Shown here: in pieces, positions 8,131 through 16,934 of the stretch
Position numbering within the stretch: the stretch's first letter is position 1
How the letters are laid out: every line of letters starts with the position of its first letter
Source: Puniceibacterium sp. IMCC21224
GTDB taxonomy: Bacteria > Pseudomonadota > Alphaproteobacteria > Rhodobacterales > Rhodobacteraceae
Length of the DNA: 64,000 nt
Assembly (NCBI RefSeq): GCF_001038505.1
Contig: NZ_LDPY01000001.1
Location: forward strand, 1,302,001 to 1,366,000
Direction of reading: 5' to 3'
The notes under the pieces: model-generated
What the model saw: the letters and a program-made list of their open reading frames with translations, nothing else
Databases searched by the model: none
Told to the model about the DNA's origin: nothing
Position numbers and translations under genes: made by a program

Positions 8131-9542
8131 AGCATCTCCTCCAGCCGAAGTCGGGCGATGCGTTCGACCTGCGCGCAGGCTTCGGCAAACTCGGTCTCGG
8201 TGTCATTGTTTACGCGACGCTCAAAGGCGGCAAGGATCGTCGCGCGGGTGTTGTCGCGCACGGCAATGATAAAGGGAAAGCCGTGTTTGGTGGTATAGGC
8301 GTCGTTGAGCGCGGTAAAGGCGCTGCGTTCGGCATCCGTCAGCGCATCCAGTCCTGCGCTGGATTGCTCAGCGCTCGATTCGGCGGTCAGCCGTTTCGCC
8401 GCCGCCAGTTTGCCGGCAAGGTCAGGATGCGCCGTCAGCACACCAAGCCGCGCCTCACGCGGGGCAGACCGGAACATTCGCGCCAGCGCGTTGTGTAGCC
8501 CGGCGGGGCGGTCATGGGCCGCTCCCAGCTCGAGCTCCCAGGCCTGTTCGGCGATCCATGGGCTGTGTTCGAACACGCCGCCAAAGGCCGCGACAAAGGC
8601 GTCGCGGTCCATCTGGCTGGGGATCATCGCGGGTGTCACGGGCGGGTTTGTCGCGGTCCAGTGCTGTGCGATGTCGATGCGCCGCGGGCACCAGACGCCG
8701 GAATGCGCCTGAATATGGTCGATGAACCGCTTTAGTCCGGCAATCTTGCCCGGACGCCCAATCAGGCGGCAATGCAGACCGATACTCATCATCGCGGGGC
8801 GGCCTGCCTGACCTTCTGCATAGAGCGTGTCAAAGGCATCGCGCAGGTAGGTAAAGAACTGCTCGCCCGTGGTGTACCCCGGCGCGGTGGCAAACCGCAT
8901 GTCGTTCGCCTCAAGCGTATAGGGAATAATCAGCTGATCGCGGGTGCCCACCTTTAGCCAATACGGCAGGTCATCGTCATAGGTGTCCGAGATGTAGTCA
9001 AAGCCGCCCTCTTCGGCGACCAGTCGCACGGTGTTTTCCGAACAGCGCCCAGTGTACCAGCCGCGCGGGCGGGTGCCGACCACTTCTGTGTGCAGGCGAA
9101 TCGCCTCGGCGATGGCGGCGCGTTCCTCGTCTTCGGGCATATCGCGGTGTTCGACCCACTTCAGGCCGTGGCTGGCGATTTCCCAACCGGCGTCCTGCAT
9201 CGCCTCAAGCTGCTCTGGGCTGCGGGCCAGCGCCGATGCGACGCCGTAGATGGTCAGCGGGATATCCGCGCCCGTAAACAGCCGGTGCACGCGCCAGAAC
9301 CCGGCGCGTGCACCGTATTCATAGATCGAATCCATGTTCCAGTGACGTTGACCCGGCCAGGACGCGGCACCGGCGATGTCTGACAGGAACGCCTCGGATC
9401 CGGCATCACCGTGCAGGACGTGATTTTCGCCGCCTTCTTCGTAATTCAGGACAAACTGGACGGCGACGCGCGCGTCGTTCGGCCATTGGGGATGCGGCGG
9501 CTGTGCGCCATAGCCGATCAGGTCGCGCGGATATCTGTGCAT
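8127..9542 (-). CDS. puuE: Fusion of cofactor-free allantoinase (PuuE) and OHCU decarboxylase (UraD)
   Basis: Two steps of urate breakdown are on one 471-residue chain. Residues about 1-300 are a polysaccharide-deacetylase-like PuuE allantoinase (MHRYPRDLIGYG start; SHGLKWVEHRDM; RPRGWYTGRCSENT; FDYISDTYDDDLPYWL). Residues about 310-471 are 2-oxo-4-hydroxy-4-carboxy-5-ureidoimidazoline decarboxylase, with ARLGVLTAHPDLAGKLA, the SAEQ/SAGLD region and GFPFIIAVR. UraD yields S-allantoin, and PuuE then opens it to allantoate. The start ATG at 9540-9542 follows AAGGA at good spacing; upstream in-frame codons are less likely. The first gene of the leftward operon, it faces uraH across a palindromic promoter region. 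No uricase gene is nearby. Confidence 0.93.
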   Translation of the reverse strand: MHRYPRDLIGYGAQPPHPQWPNDARVAVQFVLNYEEGGENHVLHGDAGSEAFLSDIAGAASWPGQRHWNMDSIYEYGARAGFWRVHRLFTGADIPLTIYGVASALARSPEQLEAMQDAGWEIASHGLKWVEHRDMPEDEERAAIAEAIRLHTEVVGTRPRGWYTGRCSENTVRLVAEEGGFDYISDTYDDDLPYWLKVGTRDQLIIPYTLEANDMRFATAPGYTTGEQFFTYLRDAFDTLYAEGQAGRPAMMSIGLHCRLIGRPGKIAGLKRFIDHIQAHSGVWCPRRIDIAQHWTATNPPVTPAMIPSQMDRDAFVAAFGGVFEHSPWIAEQAWELELGAAHDRPAGLHNALARMFRSAPREARLGVLTAHPDLAGKLAAAKRLTAESSAEQSSAGLDALTDAERSAFTALNDAYTTKHGFPFIIAVRDNTRATILAAFERRVNNDTETEFAEACAQVERIARLRLEEML

Positions 9543-9589
9543 TGAAGGGTCCTTTTGACGTGTTCCGCTTGTAATCCACAAAATCATCG

Positions 9590-9609
9590 CGGATTTTCAA
9601 GAAAATTCG
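9590..9609. promoter_or_regulatory. 20-bp inverted repeat in the puuE/uraH divergent promoter region
   Basis: CGGATTTTCAAGAAAATTCG is an inverted repeat with nine-base arms around AA and a single mismatched pair. It lies 48 bases before puuE-uraD and 88 bases before uraH. Its position between two divergent urate-degradation genes suggests an operator for a purine-responsive regulator. No regulator gene is adjacent, so the binding protein is unknown. Confidence 0.5.
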
Positions 9610-9696
9610 CAAAGACCTTCGGTGATGGCAATGGGCGCGAGTCGCGCCTGCAATTGCGACACAAGGTCCCAAGACCGCCCGACAAAGGAGCATCGC

Positions 9697-10056
9697 ATGT
9701 CCGAAGGCTATCTGACCACCCATGTTCTGGACACCGCACGCGGTTGCCCGGCAGCAGGGATTTCCATAGCGCTGTATCGCATCAGCGGCAACAGCCACAC
9801 GAAGATCGCCGAGATGGTGACCAACAACGATGGCCGCACCGACAGCCCGATTCTGCCCAAAGGCAAAATGAGTGCGGGCGAGTACGAGCTGATCTTTGTC
9901 TGTGGACCCTATCTGGATGCGCACAAAATGACGGGCGGCGCGGTCAAGTTTCTTGACACGATTCCGATCCGGTTTGGCGTCGATGATGAGGCCGCGCATT
10001 ACCACGTGCCGCTGCTGCTGTCGCCCTATGGATACAGCACCTATCGCGGCAGTTAG
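9697..10056 (+). CDS. uraH: 5-hydroxyisourate hydrolase (transthyretin-like)
   Basis: UraH hydrolyses 5-hydroxyisourate, the product of uricase or FAD-dependent urate oxidase, to OHCU, the substrate of the UraD domain encoded divergently. The 119-residue product has the N-terminal signature [16 protein letters not shown], with the active-site histidine, and ends in the diagnostic YRGS tetrapeptide after [15 protein letters not shown]. The start at 9697 is preceded by AAAGGAG. No periplasmic leader is present, so it acts in the cytosol. Confidence 0.95.
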   Translation: MSEGYLTTHVLDTARGCPAAGISIALYRISGNSHTKIAEMVTNNDGRTDSPILPKGKMSAGEYELIFVCGPYLDAHKMTGGAVKFLDTIPIRFGVDDEAAHYHVPLLLSPYGYSTYRGS

Positions 10057-10151
10057 AGGCACCGACTAGAGACACCGACCGCGCCACCTTGTGAAGTCGG
10101 GTAAGATCCATACATGGACAGCATCGCAATCGCAGTGTAGCACGTCCCGTC

Positions 10152-10625
10152 ATGGCCCAGACAAAGACAGACCCCAATTACAAAGTCCTCTCCGAGAACC
10201 GGCGGGCGCGGTACGATTATGCCATCGAGGATGACCTCGAATGTGGCATCATCCTGCAAGGCTCCGAGGTCAAGTCGCTGCGCGAGAATTCCGCCAATAT
10301 CGCCGAAAGCTATGCCGCCGTGGATCAGGGAGAGCTGTGGCTGGTGAATTCCTACATCGCCCCCTACGAACGGGCGATGTTCAAGCACGAGGAACGCCGC
10401 CGTCGCAAACTGCTGGTCAGCCGCAAGGAACTGGCGAAGTTGTGGAACGAAACCCAACGCAAGGGCATGACGCTGGTGCCGCTGGTGCTGTATTTCAATC
10501 ACAAGGGCATCTGCAAGATCAAGATCGGCATCGCCAAGGGCAAGAAGAACCACGACAAACGCGAATCTGACGCGAAACGCGACTGGGGCCGCCAAAAGGC
10601 GCGGCTGCTGCGTCAGAACAGCTGA
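10152..10625 (+). CDS. smpB: SsrA-binding protein, trans-translation factor
   Basis: SmpB carries tmRNA to stalled ribosomes. The 157-residue protein shows the full family pattern: [50 protein letters not shown], and a basic C-terminal tail ([16 protein letters not shown]) that folds into the mRNA channel. It appears to be a single-gene unit between uraH and the sulfurtransferase gene. The tmRNA gene itself was not seen in the window. Confidence 0.97.
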   Translation: MAQTKTDPNYKVLSENRRARYDYAIEDDLECGIILQGSEVKSLRENSANIAESYAAVDQGELWLVNSYIAPYERAMFKHEERRRRKLLVSRKELAKLWNETQRKGMTLVPLVLYFNHKGICKIKIGIAKGKKNHDKRESDAKRDWGRQKARLLRQNS

Positions 10626-10734
10626 ACGCGGCCGCGCGAGACCGTTTGAATGTGCTCGGTCAGCTATGCGGCCCCGCACCCTTGCCAGCCCCCCCCGGCT
10701 AAATTATGCAGGTCGCAAAGCGAGGGGGCTGCCC

Positions 10735-11607
10735 ATGCAACGCGACGATCCAAAAACGCTGGTCTCGACCGACTGGCTGTCCCGGCATCTGCGGGACCCT
10801 GACCTGCGCATTCTGGATGCGAGCTGGTATTTGCCGGATATGGGCCGCGACGCCCGTTCCGAATACGACGCGGCGCACATTCCCGGCGCTCGGTATTTTG
10901 ACATTGATGACGTCAGCGACAGCCGTTCGGATCTGCCGCACATGGCCCCTCCGATTGAAAAATTCATGTCGCGGATGCGTGCCATGGGCGTGGGTGACGG
11001 TCATCAGGTGGTGGTCTATGACGGCGCCGGGCTGTTTTCCGCCGCGCGGGTCTGGTGGCTGTTCCGGCTGATGGGGCAGGTGGACGTGGCTGTGCTGGAC
11101 GGCGGATTTGTCAAATGGCAGGCCGAGGGCCGCGATGTCGAGGACATGCCCCCCATCGTGCGTGACCGACACATGACGGTGCGGCGCCAGAATCAGATGG
11201 TCAAGGATGTGACGCAGGTCGCCTCTGCCTCCAAGCTGGGGGATTACCAGATTGTCGATGCGCGCTCGGCCCCGCGGTTTCGCGGCGATGCCCCCGAGCC
11301 ACGCCCCGGTTTGCGTGCCGGTCATATCCCTGGATCCAGGAATGTGCCTTATGGCACGTTGTTGAACGCTGACAGCACGATGAAAGATCCAGCCGCTCTG
11401 AAGGCTGTGTTCGAGGCTGCGGGCGTAGATCTGTCAAAACCCGCGATCACCACCTGCGGATCGGGTGTGACCGCTGCGGTCCTGTCGCTTGCCCTAGAGA
11501 TCATCGGCAAGACGGACCATTCCCTTTATGACGGGTCCTGGTCGGAATGGGGCATGTTCCCCACCGTTCCCGTCGAAACCGGCCCTGCCGCCACCGGAGA
11601 CAACTGA
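10735..11607 (+). CDS. sseA: 3-mercaptopyruvate sulfurtransferase (two rhodanese domains)
   Basis: This 290-residue enzyme transfers sulfur from 3-mercaptopyruvate to a thiol or cyanide acceptor. It has tandem rhodanese domains (about 10-135 and 165-280). The catalytic loop in the second domain reads TTCGSGVTAA; CG[ST]GVT is typical of mercaptopyruvate enzymes, in contrast to the CRKGVT of thiosulfate sulfurtransferases. The first domain has the usual inactive loop (VYDGAGLFSAARVWW). ATG 10735 is chosen because the conserved N-terminus begins just after it; an ATG 69 bases earlier would add an unconserved leader. The stop shares one base with the next start (TGATG), so it is coupled to the aminotransferase. 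Confidence 0.93.
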   Translation: MQRDDPKTLVSTDWLSRHLRDPDLRILDASWYLPDMGRDARSEYDAAHIPGARYFDIDDVSDSRSDLPHMAPPIEKFMSRMRAMGVGDGHQVVVYDGAGLFSAARVWWLFRLMGQVDVAVLDGGFVKWQAEGRDVEDMPPIVRDRHMTVRRQNQMVKDVTQVASASKLGDYQIVDARSAPRFRGDAPEPRPGLRAGHIPGSRNVPYGTLLNADSTMKDPAALKAVFEAAGVDLSKPAITTCGSGVTAAVLSLALEIIGKTDHSLYDGSWSEWGMFPTVPVETGPAATGDN

Positions 11608-12791
11608 TGTTCGAGACGCTCAAAGAGCAACCCGCCGACAAGATCCTGATGCTGATCCAAGCCTTTAAGGAAGATCCGCGCGACACCAAGATTGACCTTG
11701 GTGTTGGTGTTTACAAGGACGCCAGCGGCAATACCCCGATCATGCGCGCGGTCAAGGCCGCCGAACAGCAATTGTGGGACGCCGAGCAGACCAAGGCCTA
11801 TACCGGGCTTGCCGGTGATCCGGCCTTTGCTGATGCTATGGTATCACTGGTTCTGGGAGACGCGGTGCCGCGTGCCAATGTGGCTGCGGCCGCGACGCCG
11901 GGTGGCACTGGCGCGGTGCGTCAGGGCTTTGACATGGTGCGTCAGGCAAAAAAAGACGTGCGGGTCTTTGTTTCGAACCCGACATGGCCGAACCATTTGT
12001 CGATCCTGAAACATATGGGGATCACCATGGTTCCCTATCGCTATTTCGACGACGAAACCCGCGGCGTTGCCTTTGATGCGATGATGGAAGATCTGGATCA
12101 AGCCGGACCCGGTGACGTGGTGCTGCTGCACGGCTGCTGTCACAACCCGACTGGCGCGAACCTGAACATGGCCCAGTGGAAAGATGTCGTGGCGTTGCTG
12201 CTGAAAACCGGCGCGACCCCGATGATCGACATCGCCTATCAGGGCTTTGGCGACGGTCTGGATGCGGATGCCGAGGCAACCCGGCTGGTCGCCTCCTCGG
12301 TGCCGGAGTGCCTGATCGCGGCCAGCTGCTCCAAGAATTTTGGCATCTACCGCGAACGTACCGGCCTGCTTATGGCGGTGTCGCAGGATGCTGGCGCGAA
12401 AACGCTCAATCAGGGCACGCTGAACTATCTCAACCGCCAGAACTTTAGCTTTCCGCCCGATCACGGTGCGCGGCTGGTGACGATGGTGCTGAATGACGAT
12501 GCATTGCGGGCAGATTGGATGGCCGAGCTTGAGGCCGTGCGCCTGTCGATGCTGGGCCTGCGTGAACAGCTGGCGTCTGAATTGCAGCGTCTGTCAGGCT
12601 CCGACCGCTTTGCCTTTATTGCGCAGCACCGCGGCATGTTCTCGCGCCTCGGGACCACGCCTGAGATGGTGGAAAAGCTGCGGGCAGACCATGGTATCTA
12701 CATGGTTGGCGATTCGCGCCTGAACATCGCGGGTCTGAACAAGACGACAGTGCCGATCCTTGCAAAGGCAATCATCGACGTCGGGATCTGA
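11607..12791 (+). CDS. Aromatic amino acid / aspartate aminotransferase (class I, PLP)
   Basis: This 394-residue fold-type I aminotransferase belongs to the AspC/TyrB group. Visible landmarks are DLGVGVYKDASGNTPIMRAV near the N-terminus, HGCCHNPTGANL, DIAYQGFGDGL, and the PLP lysine in SCSKNFGIYRERTG. C-terminal QHRGMFSRLG and the substrate arginine region DSRLNIAGL are also present. Pairing with a mercaptopyruvate sulfurtransferase fits cysteine breakdown, because aminotransferases of this group make 3-mercaptopyruvate from cysteine. Aspartate or tyrosine/phenylalanine transamination is equally possible. It overlaps sseA by one base. Confidence 0.9.
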   Translation: MFETLKEQPADKILMLIQAFKEDPRDTKIDLGVGVYKDASGNTPIMRAVKAAEQQLWDAEQTKAYTGLAGDPAFADAMVSLVLGDAVPRANVAAAATPGGTGAVRQGFDMVRQAKKDVRVFVSNPTWPNHLSILKHMGITMVPYRYFDDETRGVAFDAMMEDLDQAGPGDVVLLHGCCHNPTGANLNMAQWKDVVALLLKTGATPMIDIAYQGFGDGLDADAEATRLVASSVPECLIAASCSKNFGIYRERTGLLMAVSQDAGAKTLNQGTLNYLNRQNFSFPPDHGARLVTMVLNDDALRADWMAELEAVRLSMLGLREQLASELQRLSGSDRFAFIAQHRGMFSRLGTTPEMVEKLRADHGIYMVGDSRLNIAGLNKTTVPILAKAIIDVGI

Positions 12792-12955
12792 CGGCGCGGG
12801 GACGTACATCGCTCTGATCTTACTGAGGCGCGCGGTGGACTGACTTGGTAGGGCGCGCAGTTCTCTGACGCCTTGGCGCGATCTATTCGCGTTTACCCTA
12901 CGTGACTCCCGCGTTGCCACCGATCAGGGTCGGCGGGGCGGTCTGATCCCAACCG

Positions 12956-13864
12956 TCAGTTGGTGCGGTGCGGGCCGATCACTGCTGTGATAGTCAGGAT
13001 CAGGCCGGATACGGTGGCAATCATGCCTGCCGCCGAAACCGAATTGGTGCTGCCCAGCCACAACGGGCCGTATCCCGCCAGTACATACCCAAGCGTCGCC
13101 GAGAGAATGGCGAAGGCCAGGCTCCAGCCGATCTGGCGGCTCAGGCGATTGGTCATCATCCGTGCGGCGGCGGGTGGGCAGATGAACATGGCGATGACGA
13201 TGATTGACCCCACGGCGTCAAAAGCGGCCACAGCCGCGATCGCCGCTGTCACCACAAGGCCAAGGCCCAGCGCAGGCACCGGGATGCCGAGGGTGCGGGC
13301 AAACCCCTCATCGAAGGTTGATAATTTCAGCGGTCGCCAGAAGAGCCAGATAAAGGTGATCACCCCCAGCAGGGTCAGTGCGATGCGGGTCAATTCAGGT
13401 GGCAGGCTTCGCAGCGCCTCGGGATCGGTCAGTGAGGACCAGCCAGAGGCTTCGATCCAGATCAGGCTTTCCAGGTTGCCATAAAGCGCGTGTTCGACAT
13501 CCAAGTGCACCGACGATGTGTCGGTCTGTTCCAGCAGCAGGACACCCGCCGCGAACATTGCGGTAAACACGACGCCCATGGCGGCGCCGGCGTCGACGCG
13601 ACCGAGGCGGCGGATCACTTCGATCAGCACCACGGCGACCAGCGCGGCGCCCGCTGCACCCAGCATCATCGGCCAGGCGGATATCTGTCCGGTGACGAGA
13701 AAGGCGACCACGATCCCCGGCAGGACGACATGGCTGATGGCGTCGCCGATCAGCGATTGTCGGCGCAGCAGCAGAAAGTTCCCCGGCAAGGCGCAGGCCA
13801 CGGCGGCAAGGATGCCGATCAGCAGCGGCGTCAGGGACAGGGCGACAAATTCAGCACCCATCAC
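12956..13864 (-). CDS. troD: Mn/Zn/Fe ABC importer, second membrane permease (ABC-3 family)
   Basis: This 302-residue ABC-3 family permease has about eight or nine membrane helices. The family signature is visible in RRQSLIGDAISHVVLPGIV (residues about 33-51) and in FDEGFARTLGIPVPALGLGL, the coupling region that contacts the ATPase. It is the last gene of the four-gene importer and overlaps troC by ATGA. Two distinct ABC-3 permeases in one operon is the TroCD/MntCD-type arrangement, so the transporter core is probably a heterodimer. The metal cannot be fixed from sequence. Confidence 0.9.
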   Translation of the reverse strand: MMGAEFVALSLTPLLIGILAAVACALPGNFLLLRRQSLIGDAISHVVLPGIVVAFLVTGQISAWPMMLGAAGAALVAVVLIEVIRRLGRVDAGAAMGVVFTAMFAAGVLLLEQTDTSSVHLDVEHALYGNLESLIWIEASGWSSLTDPEALRSLPPELTRIALTLLGVITFIWLFWRPLKLSTFDEGFARTLGIPVPALGLGLVVTAAIAAVAAFDAVGSIIVIAMFICPPAAARMMTNRLSRQIGWSLAFAILSATLGYVLAGYGPLWLGSTNSVSAAGMIATVSGLILTITAVIGPHRTN

Positions 13865-15066
13865 GCGACTCCTGCGGGGTCTGCGGCCATGCGGCGGTCA
13901 AGTTCGGCGATTTGGTCAGGGGTCAGGACATCGGCAATCCCGGTGAGACCGTCATCGCGGGCGGCGAGTTCGGACAGATGCGCGCTGCCGCGCAGGGTCT
14001 GCCAGCGGCGTTCATCGTGCAGGGTCTCGACCGCGCGGGTGTGGCCCAAATCTGTGGCGACACCATCCGCGCGCGTCAGCCCGGCGCGGCACAGCAGTCG
14101 GTGGGTGAGACGCTCGTAGATCGGCTGCCCTTGCGCTAAGGCAAGCAGACCCTGGCGCAGATGCACCTCGCGCTGGAAACGCTGGTGGCGCAGGGCACCC
14201 GCCAGAACACCGCGACCGGGGGCCAGCAACAGCGACAGTACAAAAAGACCAAAGGCCACCAGCACGATGATCGGTCCGGTTGGCAGGGCGGGCGCGATCG
14301 CCGACACTGCCGCGCCCGCATAGCCTGACAGTCCACCAAAAAGCCCCGCCAGCAGCACCACGCGGTCCGCTCGATTGGTCCAGAATCGCGCCGTCACGGC
14401 GGGGATGATCAACAAGGCGACAATCAGAATCAGGCCCACGACCTTGAGTCCGACCACAGTCACGGCCATCACCAGCCCCATGATGGCAAGGTCCATCAGT
14501 GTGACGCGCACACCCTGAGTTTCCGCATATCCGGCATCAAAGGCGACCATCAGCAGCGGGCGGCGCAGGGCCAGAACACAGGCCAATACAGCAAGGCCAC
14601 CGCCCGCGATCAGCAGCGCATCCTGATACAGCATTCCGGCGGTCGAGCCGAGCAGAAAACTCTCTAACCCGGCCTGACGCCCCGAAGACAATGTCTGGAT
14701 GATCGTCAGCAACACGATGCCAAAGCCGAAGAACACCGACAGGACTGCACCAATGGCGGCATCTTCGTCCAGGCGGGTCTTGTTTGTCAGCCAGGTCACG
14801 GCCAGCAGGCCCAGCGTCGCCGATAAGGCAGACCCAGCCATCAGGCCAATCAGCGATCGGCCATCGCCGCCAAAAGACACCATGACAATAAAGGCCAGCG
14901 CCAGCCCCGGCAGCGTTGAATGGCTGACCGCATCCGACACCAGTGACCGTTTGCGCAGATAGAGGAAGGCCCCCGTCGCTCCGGCGGCGAGGCCAAGTGC
15001 CGCAGAGCCAAGCGCCACAAGGGTGGCGTTGTAACCCAGTTGCAAAAGTAGTGCGTCTGTCAGCAT
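13861..15066 (-). CDS. troC: Mn/Zn/Fe ABC importer, first membrane permease with C-terminal cytosolic extension
   Basis: The first ~290 of 401 residues are an ABC-3 permease with the signature RKRSLVSDAVSHSTLPG and the coupling segment FDAGYAETQGVRVTLMDL. The last ~110 residues are polar and helical (RQGLLALAQGQPIYERLTH onward, ending LTPDQIAELDRRMAADP). In related TroC-type permeases this tail resembles the winged-helix/dimerisation part of DtxR/MntR metal repressors. Here the match is by layout only and I could not confirm it. It might sense metal or gate transport. It starts six bases after the ATPase stop. Confidence 0.88.
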   Translation of the reverse strand: MLTDALLLQLGYNATLVALGSAALGLAAGATGAFLYLRKRSLVSDAVSHSTLPGLALAFIVMVSFGGDGRSLIGLMAGSALSATLGLLAVTWLTNKTRLDEDAAIGAVLSVFFGFGIVLLTIIQTLSSGRQAGLESFLLGSTAGMLYQDALLIAGGGLAVLACVLALRRPLLMVAFDAGYAETQGVRVTLMDLAIMGLVMAVTVVGLKVVGLILIVALLIIPAVTARFWTNRADRVVLLAGLFGGLSGYAGAAVSAIAPALPTGPIIVLVAFGLFVLSLLLAPGRGVLAGALRHQRFQREVHLRQGLLALAQGQPIYERLTHRLLCRAGLTRADGVATDLGHTRAVETLHDERRWQTLRGSAHLSELAARDDGLTGIADVLTPDQIAELDRRMAADPAGVA

Positions 15067-15072
15067 GTGACT

Positions 15073-15906
15073 TTAGGCATCCAGCGCCAGTTGCGTGATT
15101 TGTCCGTCGGCCAGCCGTCCGCCATAGGTCGCCTGTAATGCGGCGGCGCTAAAGGCCGTGGCGATCGGTCCTTCACCCATCTTGCGGCGGTTGATCAGGA
15201 AAATATTGTTGAAATAGGCCTGTACGGTCGACAGGTCATGATGCACGGCGACAACGGTCTTGCCCTCAGCGCGCAATGCCTTGAGCACGTCGATGATCGC
15301 GCGCTCGGTCGCGGCATCTACCCCGGCAAAGGGTTCGTCCAGCAAATAGAGGTCGGCCCCCTGGGCCAGCGCACGAGCCAGAAACACGCGCTGCTGCTGG
15401 CCACCGGACAACTGGCCGATCTGGCGCTCTGCAAACGCCTCCATCCCGACGCGGGACAGGCAGTCCATGGCGCGGGCGAGGTGGTGCGGGCGCACCCGGC
15501 GCAGCAGCCCCAATTCGCGGTAGAGACCCATCAGCACCACATCAAGGACCTCGGTCGGGAAATCCCAGTCGACGCTGGCGCGCTGCGGCACATAGGCGAT
15601 GCGCTGGGCCTGTTCGCGCAGCGGCTTGCCAAACACCGTAACCTGACCCGAGAGCGGTTTGACGATCCCCAGTGCGGCCTTGAGCAGGGTCGATTTGCCG
15701 GCGCCGTTGGGGCCGATGATCGCGGTCATCTGGCCCTCTTGCACGGTCATGTCGACGGAAAAGACCACCGGGTTTTCACCGTACGATACGGTCATGCCAC
15801 GCAAGGCGAGCGGGCTGTTGTCCAGTGCTGCGTCGGGGTCCGGCTGCATCAACGGGTCAGCGATGGCGCGTCCGTCACGTGCGGCGAGTTCCAGCGGAGC
15901 GGTCAT
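15073..15906 (-). CDS. troB: Mn/Zn/Fe ABC importer ATPase
   Basis: This 277-residue ABC ATPase powers the importer. Walker A is GPNGAGKSTLLKA, the signature motif is LSGGQQQRV, Walker B is LYLLDEPFAG and the H-loop is VVAVHHDL. An N-terminal ~30-residue extension precedes the usual start of the fold. The C-terminus (LQATYGGRL) resembles ATPases of the Zn/Mn (ZnuC/TroB/MntB) group. Three bases separate it from troA, and all four genes read leftward as one operon. Confidence 0.93.
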   Translation of the reverse strand: MTAPLELAARDGRAIADPLMQPDPDAALDNSPLALRGMTVSYGENPVVFSVDMTVQEGQMTAIIGPNGAGKSTLLKAALGIVKPLSGQVTVFGKPLREQAQRIAYVPQRASVDWDFPTEVLDVVLMGLYRELGLLRRVRPHHLARAMDCLSRVGMEAFAERQIGQLSGGQQQRVFLARALAQGADLYLLDEPFAGVDAATERAIIDVLKALRAEGKTVVAVHHDLSTVQAYFNNIFLINRRKMGEGPIATAFSAAALQATYGGRLADGQITQLALDA

Positions 15907-15909
15907 GAG

Positions 15910-16869
15910 TTACGCCCCCGAGGCCAGTTTTCCGGACATGCCGGCTGGCGGGATATCCGCCCCCAGCGCGCGCGCGATCACGGTCACGTTGTGGTCAATC
16001 ATGCCCTCGTAGGTGCCCTCATATGTGCCCGGCTCGCCCATGGCGTCGGAATATAGCTCTCCGCCGATTTCGACCTTGTGGCCGCGCGCCTCGGCGCCTT
16101 CGATCAGGGCGCGGATGTTGCGGTCGGAAACGGAGGTTTCGACAAACACAGCGCGGATGTCACGTTCGACCAGGATGTTGACCAGCTGGCCGATGCGCTG
16201 CAGGCCGGCCTCGCTCTGGGTGGAAATGCCCTGAATGCCCAGCACCTCAAAACCGTATTCGCGACCAAAATAGCTGAAGGCGTCATGGGCGGTGACCAGA
16301 ACGCGCGTCTGCGCGGGAACCTGCGCCAGCGCCCGGGTCGCGTAGGCGCCAAGCGCGTCGACAGTTGCAAGGTACGTCGCGCCGTTGGCATCAAATTCGG
16401 CGGCGCGGTCGGGCAGGGCGGTTTTCAGCGCGTCGCGGGTGGCGATCACGGCATTGCGCCAGATCTGCGGCACCATCCAGATATGGGGGTCGACGCGCCC
16501 CTGATACTGCGCGTGGCGTAGCAGGGTATCGGTGGGGACGGCTTCGCCAACCGCCACAACCGATTTTTGCCCGGCAAGGCGCAGCAGGAATTCCTCCATC
16601 TGCGCTTCGAGGTAGAGACCGTTCCAAAGCGCCAGATCGCTGCGGGTGAGGGCGACAATATCGCTGCGGGTCTGACGATAGCTGTGGGGATCGACGCCGG
16701 CCCCCATAAGCGCGGTCACATCCGCAGCTGCGCCGCCGATGTTGCGGGCGGCATCGGCAATCATGCCGGTGGTTGCAACGACGTTTAACCGCTGCTGGGC
16801 CAGCGCGCTGCGCGGCAAAAGCGCGGTGGCGGTAAGGCTGGCAAGAGCAGAGCGGCGGGTTAGGCGCAT
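15910..16869 (-). CDS. troA: Mn/Zn/Fe-binding periplasmic protein (cluster A-I SBP)
   Basis: This 319-residue solute-binding protein delivers metal to the TroBCD importer. The N-terminus (RRSALASLTATALLPRSALA) is an export signal with a twin arginine near its start. The four expected metal ligands can be placed at His62 (GVDPHSY), His129 (RVDPHIW), His195 (TAHDAF) and Asp275 (ELYSDAMG). There is no His-rich loop between the lobes, as ZnuA proteins usually have, which leans towards Mn or Fe/Mn. First gene of the operon; two palindromes lie 36 and 66 bases upstream of the start. Confidence 0.92.
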   Translation of the reverse strand: MRLTRRSALASLTATALLPRSALAQQRLNVVATTGMIADAARNIGGAAADVTALMGAGVDPHSYRQTRSDIVALTRSDLALWNGLYLEAQMEEFLLRLAGQKSVVAVGEAVPTDTLLRHAQYQGRVDPHIWMVPQIWRNAVIATRDALKTALPDRAAEFDANGATYLATVDALGAYATRALAQVPAQTRVLVTAHDAFSYFGREYGFEVLGIQGISTQSEAGLQRIGQLVNILVERDIRAVFVETSVSDRNIRALIEGAEARGHKVEIGGELYSDAMGEPGTYEGTYEGMIDHNVTVIARALGADIPPAGMSGKLASGA

Positions 16870-16904
16870 ATGGGTGGTCCCTCTATGATGTCTCGAGAAT
16901 GAAT

Positions 16905-16921
16905 ATGCGAGTCATTCGCAA
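16905..16921. promoter_or_regulatory. Proximal Fur-family-like operator of the tro operon
   Basis: ATGCGAGTCATTCGCAA is an imperfect 17-base palindrome: arms ATGCGA and TCGCAA (five of six pairs complementary) around a five-base spacer. It is 36 bases before the troA start and closely resembles the second site at 16935. Layout and sequence are like Mur/Fur boxes of alphaproteobacterial manganese transporters. The binding protein is inferred. Confidence 0.6.
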
Positions 16922-16934
16922 AAGGTCAAGCTTG

